A DNA stretch of 64,000 bases from Paraburkholderia sp041321145 (lineage in GTDB: Bacteria > Pseudomonadota > Gammaproteobacteria > Burkholderiales > Burkholderiaceae), in contig NZ_JBGGWA010000008.1 in the NCBI RefSeq assembly GCF_041321145.1, forward strand, positions 1 through 64,000, written 5' to 3'. The translations under genes were made by a program, and so were the position numbers. The notes below the pieces were generated by a model. That model did no database searches, had not been told where the DNA came from, and was given only the letters and a program-made list of their open reading frames with translations. Shown here piece after piece: positions 24,923 through 32,741 of the stretch; within the stretch, counting starts at the first letter, position 1, and each line of letters starts with the position of its first letter.

Positions 24923-26503
24923 TCACGCCTCGTGTCCGGCCTCTTCGAACTGGAATATCGCCACCGCGGTACGCAGGGTCTGCGCCTGCCCCTCCAGTGA
25001 TGCCGCCGCTGCAGCGGCCTGCTCGACCAGCGCGGCGTTCTGCTGCGTAACTTCATCCATCTGTGTGACCGCCCGCGCGACCTGGTCGATACCTGTGCTC
25101 TGTTCCTCGGAGGCGGCGGAGATTTCGCCCATGATGTCCGTCACGCGCTGGACTGCGGCGATGATCTCACTCATGGTCTGACCGGCCTCGCGCGCAAGCA
25201 ATGAGCCGCTTTTAACACGCTCCACCGACGTCAGAATCAGTTCCTTGATTTCCTTCGCCGCGCTCGACGAACGTTGCGCCAGGCTGCGCACCTCCGATGC
25301 GACCACCGCGAAACCGCGTCCCTGCTCGCCGGCCCGAGCCGCTTCTACGGCGGCGTTCAACGCCAGAATATTAGTCTGAAAGGCAATGCCTTCGATAATG
25401 CCGATGATGTCCGCGATCTTGGTCGAACTGTGGTTGATTTCACCCATCGTACCCACCACGCGCCCGACCACGTCGTTCCCGCGATTGGCGATCTCCGAGG
25501 CATTGGCCGCAAGTCCGCTGGCCTGCCGGGCGTTGTCCGCGTTTTGCCGCACGGTGCCCGTCAGTTCCTCCATGCTTGCTGCGGTTTCCTCCAGCGAGGC
25601 GGCCTGCTCCTCGGTTCTGCTCGACAGGTCGGCGTTGCCCGATGCAATCTGCCTGGTTGCCGCACCGATCGATTCGGTCCCACCGCGCACTGCAACCACC
25701 GTCTCGATCAAGCTCTCGCGCATGCGCGAGAGACCTGCGAGCAAAAGACCCATTTCGTCGCCCGACCTCACGATGACCTTCTGTCTCAGATCACCATCCG
25801 CGATTCGCTTGAAGTGGCCAAGCGCATCGGCGATCGGCCGGCTGATCGCACTGCGCAGGGAAAACCAGCTAAAGGCAGCCATCAGAACGCCCAATAGCAC
25901 CATGACGATGGATGCGATTTCGAGCGTTACAAAGGTCTGCTGCGCGCGCTGGTAGCCGCTTTCACCCAGCTCTCTCTGGTACTTCTTCAAGGCAACGTCG
26001 CTTGCGGTCATCACGACATAGAACGGGGTAAGGCGATTTGCCGCCGTGACGATCGCGTCGTGGTCGCCACTCCTGATCGCCGCGATGAAATTGTCGATCA
26101 CGCCTTGCATCTCACGGCGCTTGCGGCCAGTGTCCTGTGCCAGACGGTCTTCGGTGGCATCGCGCGGTAGCGCAAGGTATTTGTTCCACCACTCTTCCGA
26201 AGCGGCACGAAAACCTTGCGCGCGAGCAATCGTGGATGCTGTCTTGGCGTCATTGGGCGAGAGCGCTGCGCGATCCAACGCCATGCGTTCGCGCGCAACG
26301 AAGATTTCCATGTTGCCCACCGCGATTACACCAGGCAATTGCACCGAATAAGTTTGTCGATTAGCCTCGTTACTTCTGCGCATGCCAATCAGGCCGAGTG
26401 CGCCGATGACGATCATGAGAACGGCCATGAACGTCATGGCCAGGCCGAGCCGGGCCTTGATGGTCAGCATCGCGCGTGGTGTGCGGGTTACAGGGTTCTT
26501 CAC
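24923..26503 (-). CDS. methyl-accepting chemotaxis protein (Tar-like)
   Basis: It encodes 526 residues: a first membrane helix (about 20-40), a periplasmic four-helix ligand-binding domain (about 41-195), a second helix (about 196-216), a HAMP domain (ISRPIADALGHFKRIADGDL), and a signalling domain with the hairpin tip IIGIIEGIAFQTNILALNAA followed by VEAARAGEQGRGFAVVASEV. It sends ligand signals to CheA/CheW. The start is GTG 26503 with GGAG eight bases upstream; ATG 26470 is an alternative. It ends without an obvious NWETF-type CheR tether (FQFEEAGHEA). Ligand unknown. Confidence 0.9.
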   Translation of the reverse strand: MKNPVTRTPRAMLTIKARLGLAMTFMAVLMIVIGALGLIGMRRSNEANRQTYSVQLPGVIAVGNMEIFVARERMALDRAALSPNDAKTASTIARAQGFRAASEEWWNKYLALPRDATEDRLAQDTGRKRREMQGVIDNFIAAIRSGDHDAIVTAANRLTPFYVVMTASDVALKKYQRELGESGYQRAQQTFVTLEIASIVMVLLGVLMAAFSWFSLRSAISRPIADALGHFKRIADGDLRQKVIVRSGDEMGLLLAGLSRMRESLIETVVAVRGGTESIGAATRQIASGNADLSSRTEEQAASLEETAASMEELTGTVRQNADNARQASGLAANASEIANRGNDVVGRVVGTMGEINHSSTKIADIIGIIEGIAFQTNILALNAAVEAARAGEQGRGFAVVASEVRSLAQRSSSAAKEIKELILTSVERVKSGSLLAREAGQTMSEIIAAVQRVTDIMGEISAASEEQSTGIDQVARAVTQMDEVTQQNAALVEQAAAAAASLEGQAQTLRTAVAIFQFEEAGHEA

Positions 26504-27098
26504 GCCTTCGTCTCCAAACAGTGTAGAAATTGGCCCGAGTTCCCGGGCCTTCAGCCACGATCTCTCTATTACGGCCGCTTGCGCGGGAAACTGAAGGGCT
26601 ATCGGAGCAGTCGATGTAAGCCGTTGCTCGATGCGCCCGGACGATCCAGGGTCCGGGGTCGCGATGCTGTTCCTGTTGTCGAACGATCGCGCCGGATAGC
26701 GACCGGCCCACTTCCGCCACCAGGAAAAAGCGGCAGCAGCACGAGCAGTAGCCGTCGAATGTCGGCCTGCGTGCGCGGGAAAGCAAAGATGCCGTGCGCG
26801 CCGTCTTCGCGGTTATCAGTTCAAATATGAGCGAAATAGCGCTGGTTTTGGAGGGAAGTCAGCAAAATATGACCCTTTGTCGGGCCTTTGTGGCCCCTTT
26901 TTTTGCTAAGAATCGTTTCTACCCTAAAGTAGCGCCTGCAAATGACCGTTATACGTGTTGCGTCGAACCACTGCCAATCGCGCAGCGAGATCGGTCGCCC
27001 CAAAAAAAACCGCTGCAATCATCCGTCTTAAGCACGCGATTGCCAGCCAGCACCATCGCCTTGCTTGAGTGGTGAATAACAGGGAGACACAGAAAACA
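26504..27098. other. gene-free stretch between chemoreceptor and GGDEF/EAL gene
   Basis: About 600 bp without a supported gene. It must contain the divergent promoters of the two neighbours. I see no convincing operator, RNA or repeat. The piece near 26880-27000 is A+T-richer, with a run of A near 27000. Confidence 0.5.
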
Positions 27099-29522
27099 AT
27101 GGGAGTCCCAACCGAAAGCACGAATCGCCAACTATTGAGAATCATGTGGCCGTTCCTGCTTGTTGCCTTTCTTATTGTGGGGCTCGCGGTCTTCAGTCTC
27201 AGTCTCATGTCGTCGGTGCGTGCCTATATCGGCGGCGAGAGCTACTGGTCGAAAGGCCAGAAAGATGCCGTCTTCTATCTCAATCTGTATGCGCAGACCG
27301 GAAACGAGGAGGTCTATCGTCAGTATCAGAATGCAATCGCGTGCCCGCAGAGCCTGAAAATAGCCCGTGTGACGCTTGATCGCCGCGAGCCCGACCTTAA
27401 TGCCGCCCGTCAGGCGCTCATTGACAGCGGCGTGTACCCGGGCGACGTTCGCGACGTCATCTGGGTATTCCGCGCGTTTCGCAACGTCAGCTATTTCAAT
27501 GAGGCTGTCCATTACTGGGCGGATGGCGACGCCTACGTCGACGAACTCGCGCGGGTCGGCGACGCGCTGCATGCAGCGTACGCGACACGCCAGCCCCAGA
27601 AGGCAGAGATCGAGCGCCTTATCGGTCAGATCTGGTACATCAACACCACAATCGCGCCCCTCTCTCGCGCGTTCTCCGATGTACTCAGCGTGTCTTTTCG
27701 GAAGACGGCATCGTTGCTGTTGGCCGTCAACCTCGTTATCGCAATCCTGTTGATCTCTCTGGCCAGCTGGCGTGCGCGCCGGCTGATCGTGCAGCGGATC
27801 AGAAGCGAAGAGGCGCTCAAACGAAGCGAGGCACGCGCGAAGGCGACGCTAGGCGCAATCGGCGAGGCCGTCATGTCGATCGATCGGGCAGGCAATATCG
27901 AATTCATCAACACGACCGCCGAACGTCTGACCGCCTGCACGGCATCGGAATACCTTGGTCAGCCCTTGGCTCAGATGTTTACGCTGATCGACGAGAATCA
28001 GCGCGTCACCATTGATCCGGTTGGCACAGCTTTGTCGCGCATGGACGGGGAAGCCGCTTGGGGCAACCTGATTCTCATGCGCCGCGACGGCTCCGAGATC
28101 GTGGTGCAGGCCGTGACTTCGCCGATACGCGATGGTTCCGATGGGCACACGGGCGTCGTGCTCGTGTTGCGGAATATGACTCGTGAGCTGGAGTATGTCG
28201 CGAGCCTCGCATGGCAGGCAACACATGACAGCCTGACCGGGCTCGTCAATCGGATCGAATTCGAGCGGCGTTTGTTTGCCGCGCTCACACGCGAGCGGGA
28301 CGCGGCTCGCCGTGAATCTGTCGCGGTGCTGATGTTTCTCGACCTTGACCAGTTCAAGGTCGTCAACGACACATGCGGCCACGCAGCCGGCGACGAGATG
28401 CTTCGTGCGGTCGCCGCGCGTTTGCAGACCTGTCTGCGCGAAAGCGATACGCTCGCGCGTCTGGGTGGCGACGAGTTCGGCGTACTTTTGCGCGACTGCG
28501 AGGCGGGCGACGCTGGAATCGTCGCCGAGCGCCTGCGGGCAAGTCTCGAGGGTTTTACCTTGCACTGGGAGACGCACCCGTTCGCGACGAGTGTGAGCAT
28601 CGGCGTAGTCGATTTGCAGGAGGTCGAGATCGACGCGGAAGAAGCGATGCGTTTCGCGGACATCGCGTGCTACATGGCGAAGGAACGTGGACGCGACCGC
28701 GTGCAATTGGCGCATCCACAGGACCAGGAGCTATCGCGTCATGCGAGCGAAATTTCATGGGGACGGCGAATCAAGGAAGCGCTCGAACAGGACCGCTTCT
28801 GCTTATATGTTCAGCCGATCCGCCCTGTCCATGGCTCGGCCGGCAGTCCGCTGCATGCGGAGTTGCTGATTCGGATGATCGACGAAAGCGGCATCGTGGC
28901 ACCAGGTACGTTTATTCCGGCTGCGGAGCGCTATGGGTTGATGTCCGCGATCGACCGCTGGGTTGTGAAACACGCGTTTGCGACGCTTGCAGCGATGGCC
29001 CCCGGAAGCCGCGACTTTCAATACGCGATCAATTTGTCCGGCGCGTCCATCGGCGATGAGCGCTTTCTCGAATTCCTGCGAGGCCAGTTCGCGCAGACAG
29101 GTGTACCCGCGGAACTGATCTGTTTCGAGGTCACCGAGACGACCGCCGTGCGCAATCTTGCGGCGGCCGCCCGCTTCATCCGCGAACTGAAAGGACTGGG
29201 ATGCAAATTTGCGCTGGACGATTTCGGCGCCGGGATGTCGTCGTTTGCGTACCTGAAACATCTGCCGGTCGACTATCTGAAAATCGACGGCAGTTTTGTC
29301 AAAGACATGCCCAACGATCCCGTCAATCGCGACATGGTCGCGGCGATCAATGACATCGGCCATTCAATGGGATACAGGACGATAGCGGAATACGTCGAAA
29401 ACGAGGCGATTCTGACGCTCTTGCGCGAAATCGGCGTGGACTTCGCCCAAGGCTATTACATCGGCAAACCGACACTCTGGAAGGAACAACACCGAATTTT
29501 TGCCCTAGAGGAGGAAACGTAG
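27099..29522 (+). CDS. membrane-bound PAS-GGDEF-EAL protein (c-di-GMP turnover)
   Basis: The 807-residue product has a membrane helix (about 14-34), a helical periplasmic sensor region to about 200, a second helix (about 205-225), a PAS domain (about 245-360), a GGDEF domain with intact LGGDEFG (456-460) and an EAL domain (about 550-795). The EAL signature at 588-590 is Glu-Leu-Leu, but other phosphodiesterase motifs are kept (FEVTETTA, DDFGAGMSSFAYLKHLPVDY, KIDGSF, EYVENEA). It may make and break c-di-GMP, one side being regulatory. Start ATG 27099 follows GGGAG. The next gene starts directly after its stop, so the two form an operon. Confidence 0.88.
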   Translation: MGVPTESTNRQLLRIMWPFLLVAFLIVGLAVFSLSLMSSVRAYIGGESYWSKGQKDAVFYLNLYAQTGNEEVYRQYQNAIACPQSLKIARVTLDRREPDLNAARQALIDSGVYPGDVRDVIWVFRAFRNVSYFNEAVHYWADGDAYVDELARVGDALHAAYATRQPQKAEIERLIGQIWYINTTIAPLSRAFSDVLSVSFRKTASLLLAVNLVIAILLISLASWRARRLIVQRIRSEEALKRSEARAKATLGAIGEAVMSIDRAGNIEFINTTAERLTACTASEYLGQPLAQMFTLIDENQRVTIDPVGTALSRMDGEAAWGNLILMRRDGSEIVVQAVTSPIRDGSDGHTGVVLVLRNMTRELEYVASLAWQATHDSLTGLVNRIEFERRLFAALTRERDAARRESVAVLMFLDLDQFKVVNDTCGHAAGDEMLRAVAARLQTCLRESDTLARLGGDEFGVLLRDCEAGDAGIVAERLRASLEGFTLHWETHPFATSVSIGVVDLQEVEIDAEEAMRFADIACYMAKERGRDRVQLAHPQDQELSRHASEISWGRRIKEALEQDRFCLYVQPIRPVHGSAGSPLHAELLIRMIDESGIVAPGTFIPAAERYGLMSAIDRWVVKHAFATLAAMAPGSRDFQYAINLSGASIGDERFLEFLRGQFAQTGVPAELICFEVTETTAVRNLAAAARFIRELKGLGCKFALDDFGAGMSSFAYLKHLPVDYLKIDGSFVKDMPNDPVNRDMVAAINDIGHSMGYRTIAEYVENEAILTLLREIGVDFAQGYYIGKPTLWKEQHRIFALEEET

Positions 29523-30257
29523 ATGAAGGACGGTTTTCAAAGGGAAGGCGATCTGCAGGACCTGGCAAGTTACCCGGGATGGCTGCAGGAGATGATCGCC
29601 GAGACAGGCGATGCCAGAGCGCAGGTCGTCCGGCATCCCGTATTTTCCGATATGCGTGATGCCAAGCTGAGCGCGCGTCAGTTCGCGGCCTTTCTCGTCA
29701 ACGGCTGGCCCGTTGTGGAGCAGTTTCCGCAGTACATGGCGATGAATCTGCTGAAATTGCGTGACGCTCATTCGCGCGGCGAAGCCATGGCGCGCCGCTA
29801 TCTGACCCGCAACATCCGCGTCGAACAGAACCATGCAGATCATTGGCTCGCATGGTGTGCCGCCCATGATGTCTCGAAGGACAAGCTGGCGAAAAACGAC
29901 GGTCCGTCGCTTGCTTATGCACTCAGTCACTGGTGCTGGAAGAGCAGCAGTGCCGATCCCCTCGCCGCGAGCATGGCCGCGACGAACTACGCCATCGAAG
30001 GCGTGACCGGCGAGTGGTCCGCGCTCGTCTGCAGTCGCGATGACTATGAAATGAGCTTGCCCGAGGCAATTCGAAAGCGGACGATACGCTGGCTGAAATT
30101 GCATGCACACTACGACGACGCGCATCCGTGGGAAGCGCTGGACATCATTGCGACGCTCCTTGGCAACGCACCGCGCACAGACGAGATAGCGGGTGTGCGC
30201 AACAGCATTCTTAAGAGCTTCGAGTATTTCAAAATTAGCCTTGATTGCTGTTTATAG
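29523..30257 (+). CDS. TenA/CADD-like helical protein, probable HDO-type di-iron oxidase fold
   Basis: The 244-residue all-helical product resembles TenA/PqqC/CADD proteins. Residues expected for a heme-oxygenase-like di-iron site are present: RNIRVEQNHADHW (Glu and His), YAIEGVTGEW (Glu) and LHAHYDDAHPWE (His-x3-Asp-x2-His). It also has the pair of aromatic helices typical of the fold. HDO enzymes oxidise small amines or fatty chains with O2; TenA itself hydrolyses thiamin breakdown products, and its active Cys is not evident here. The ATG touches the stop of the GGDEF/EAL gene. I favour HDO over TenA, but the substrate is unknown. Confidence 0.65.
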   Translation: MKDGFQREGDLQDLASYPGWLQEMIAETGDARAQVVRHPVFSDMRDAKLSARQFAAFLVNGWPVVEQFPQYMAMNLLKLRDAHSRGEAMARRYLTRNIRVEQNHADHWLAWCAAHDVSKDKLAKNDGPSLAYALSHWCWKSSSADPLAASMAATNYAIEGVTGEWSALVCSRDDYEMSLPEAIRKRTIRWLKLHAHYDDAHPWEALDIIATLLGNAPRTDEIAGVRNSILKSFEYFKISLDCCL

Positions 30258-30575
30258 GAGGGTCCGTTCTCGCGCACGGCTAGCGACCGGTCAATTGTCA
30301 TCGACTCGCATCGCCGATGTTCGGGTAGTCAGGCGCTTCCTCAAGAAAATCCCCGCATTGCCGTTAATGCATTGAGGTTGTGCCCAACCGACCATGTCGA
30401 CGATGTTGCAGGTCAGTCCCCGCCCCCCTGCTGATCGGCGGCCACAAGACCTGCCTTCCTGGCGAGACGCAGCGCTTTTCCTTGCAGAAATCCGCGGTGA
30501 AATGAACGTGGTGCGAGCCGTCATGGTCGCTTTTTGGACCTTCCTCGCCGCAGCCCGTACCAGGAGACCCAGATT
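30258..30575. other. gene-free stretch before the DUF3034 gene
   Basis: About 318 bp without a supported gene. It ends with an AGGAG ribosome binding site for the GTG start at 30576. No clear promoter or terminator is recognised. Confidence 0.45.
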
Positions 30576-31505
30576 GTGAAGTTGCGAACCCATTTGCGCC
30601 CGCTCGCCATCGGGGCATGGCTCGTCATCGCCGCCGAGGCCCTGATTCCAGGCCTGGCCCAGGCTGACACCCCTCCCACCGACAATGCCGCTATCTCTCG
30701 CCCCACCTTCGGCGGCAAGTTGCTGTTGACCGGCGGCGTTTCCGAAGTCGAGGGTGCAGCGGGCGGAGGCCTCACGCCGTGGGCCGTGATTGGCGGCTAT
30801 GGCACTGGCGATCAGATCGGCGGCAACGCACACGAGACGTACCTGAAAACTCAGGACTATTCGCTCAACACCTACGGCGTCGCAGTGGGCTTCGCCAATC
30901 GGCTTGAGGTCTCGGTGGCGCGCCAGACCTTCGACACGCGTCATGTCGGCCCCCAGCTGGGGCTGCCGGGCGGGTTCAAATTCAATCTGGACATTGTCGG
31001 CGTCAAGGTGCGCCTGTTGGGCGATGCGGTGCTCGACCAGGACACCTGGTTGCCGCAAATTGCCGCCGGCGTCCAGTACAAGCACAACGAGCAGGGCGAC
31101 GTCGTCAAGGCGGTCGGCGCGACGAGCGATTCCGGCACCGATTTCTACGTCAGCGCGACGAAGCTCTTTCTCAGCCAGAGTCTGCTGCTGAACGCCACGC
31201 TGCGCATGACCAAGGCGAACCAGTTCGGTCTGCTCGGATTCGGCGGCGACAGATCGAATGGCTACCATCCGGAGATCGAAGCCTCGGCCGCCTATCTGCT
31301 GTCGAAAAACCTGACGCTCGGCGCGGAAGTCCGGACCAAGCCCAACAATCTGAACTTTGCTCGCGAGCAGAACGCGTACGACGCCTTCGTCGCGTGGGCG
31401 CCGACCAAACACATTTCATTGACCGCCGCGTATGTCGAGCTGGGCGACATTGCCACCATCCGGAATCAGCATGGTGTCTACCTGTCGGCTCAAGTCGGCT
31501 TCTAA
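30576..31505 (+). CDS. DUF3034 outer-membrane beta-barrel protein
   Basis: It encodes 309 residues with a signal peptide (KLRTHLRPLAIGAWLVIAAE … GLAQA). The rest is strand-rich: FGGKLLLTGGVSEVEGAAGG, LTPWAVIGGYGTGDQIGGNA, NRLEVSVARQTFDT, ending in the C-terminal Phe (LSAQVGF) of outer-membrane barrels. It matches the DUF3034 family, whose function is unknown. GTG 30576 follows AGGAG at 30562; an upstream TTG frame start is not credible. It heads a run with a periplasmic hemoglobin, a cupredoxin-like protein and a GGDEF/EAL protein, a grouping I recall from other proteobacteria. Confidence 0.8.
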   Translation: MKLRTHLRPLAIGAWLVIAAEALIPGLAQADTPPTDNAAISRPTFGGKLLLTGGVSEVEGAAGGGLTPWAVIGGYGTGDQIGGNAHETYLKTQDYSLNTYGVAVGFANRLEVSVARQTFDTRHVGPQLGLPGGFKFNLDIVGVKVRLLGDAVLDQDTWLPQIAAGVQYKHNEQGDVVKAVGATSDSGTDFYVSATKLFLSQSLLLNATLRMTKANQFGLLGFGGDRSNGYHPEIEASAAYLLSKNLTLGAEVRTKPNNLNFAREQNAYDAFVAWAPTKHISLTAAYVELGDIATIRNQHGVYLSAQVGF

Positions 31506-31549
31506 TGCGCGTCCGACACGCTCAATAACCCATTTCACAGGCCGACGCC

Positions 31550-31990
31550 ATGGACTTCCTACACCGTGTATCGACCACGATGCTTCTGGTCGGCGCCCTC
31601 GTCACGCTCTTCAATTCACCGGCCCGCGCGGACGATAAACTTTACAAGGCGTTCGGCGAAAAGCCCGGACTCGTGCACATCACGCAGGATCTGGTAACCA
31701 ATCTGCTCGCCGATCCGCGCACGAGCGCTTACTTCGAAGGCGTGTCGCTGCGCCGGCTCAATGAAAAGCTCGTCGAGCAGTTTTGCGTGCTAACTGGGGG
31801 GCCGTGCGAATACACAGGCCGGACCATGAAACGCACCCACGAAGGTCTGAATATCGACCGCGCCGCATTCAATGCGCTGGTCGAAGATTTGCAAAAGGCG
31901 ATGGACAAGAACAACGTGCCGTTCCGTTCGCAGAACAAGTTGCTGTCGAAACTTGCGCCGATGTATCGAGACATCGAGGAACGCGATTAA
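31550..31990 (+). CDS. group 1 truncated hemoglobin, exported
   Basis: The 146-residue product has a signal peptide (residues 1-27, ending SPARA) and then a group 1 truncated hemoglobin domain: LYKAFGEKPGLVHITQDLVT, RLNEKLVEQFCVLTGGPCEY, and the proximal His in MKRTHEGLNIDRAAFNAL. A periplasmic location for a truncated globin is unusual. It probably binds heme and a gas such as NO or O2, giving a redox or gas signal near the envelope (inference). It lies between DUF3034 and a cupredoxin-like gene on the same strand. Confidence 0.88.
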   Translation: MDFLHRVSTTMLLVGALVTLFNSPARADDKLYKAFGEKPGLVHITQDLVTNLLADPRTSAYFEGVSLRRLNEKLVEQFCVLTGGPCEYTGRTMKRTHEGLNIDRAAFNALVEDLQKAMDKNNVPFRSQNKLLSKLAPMYRDIEERD

Positions 31991-32103
31991 GCGTCTTCGC
32001 TGGCCTGAGCCAGGCCGCGTTAATGCAGGCCGGGTATCAGATTCTCCGCTTGCAGGCCGCAAACATTTAGTGGGTTAGTAGCATCAAATTTTCGAGGCAA
32101 TGT

Positions 32104-32724
32104 ATGCGAATAGGTATTCGGGTGTTGGCAGCGCTAGCCGGCTATGCAATGGCGCTCCTCTCGCTCAATGCGACGGCCGCGAGTCTGCGCGTTCAGGTGG
32201 TGGATCAGTCCGGCGCGCCGGTCGCCGACACCGTGGTGTATGCGGTGCCGGTCAGTGGCAAGGTGCCCGCCCGGCCACCTGTCGATGCGATCATCGACCA
32301 GATTCACCGGCAATTTGTGCCCCTGGTCTCGGTCATCCAGACGGGCGCCTCGATCAAGTTTCCTAACAAGGACAATATCGAGCACGACGTCTACTCGTTT
32401 TCTCCCGCGAAGAAGTTCGAACTCAAGCTTTATCATGGCATCCCCGCCCACCCCGTTGTGTTCGACAAGCCGGGATTGGTCGTCATGGGCTGCAATATCC
32501 ACGACATGATGATTGCCTACCTCATGGTCGTCGACACGCCCTATTTCGCCACAACGGGGGCGAGCGGCCAGGCGCTTCTCACGGATCTTCCTGCCGACGA
32601 CTATCAGGTGACCGCGTGGAGCTACCGTGCCACCGATCAGGACGCACGGCCTACCCAGAAAATCAATCTGGGCGCTGACGCCTCCGCGAAGTTTGTCCTG
32701 CAACTCAAACCCGACTCACCATAA
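32104..32724 (+). CDS. cupredoxin-like exported protein (methylamine-utilization type)
   Basis: The 206-residue product has a signal peptide ending ATAAS, then a carboxypeptidase-regulatory-like strand domain (LRVQVVDQSGAPVADTVVYA) and a plastocyanin-like domain. Possible type-1 copper ligands are His in NIEHDVYSFS, Cys in VMGCNIHDMM, and the His and Met that follow (C-x2-H-x-M-M). Such proteins are annotated as methylamine utilization proteins by distant similarity. It probably acts as a periplasmic copper redox carrier for the neighbouring hemoglobin or sensor (inference). It precedes the GGDEF/EAL gene by 17 bp. Confidence 0.75.
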   Translation: MRIGIRVLAALAGYAMALLSLNATAASLRVQVVDQSGAPVADTVVYAVPVSGKVPARPPVDAIIDQIHRQFVPLVSVIQTGASIKFPNKDNIEHDVYSFSPAKKFELKLYHGIPAHPVVFDKPGLVVMGCNIHDMMIAYLMVVDTPYFATTGASGQALLTDLPADDYQVTAWSYRATDQDARPTQKINLGADASAKFVLQLKPDSP

Positions 32725-32741
32725 GTTCACAGGGAGCCTGT

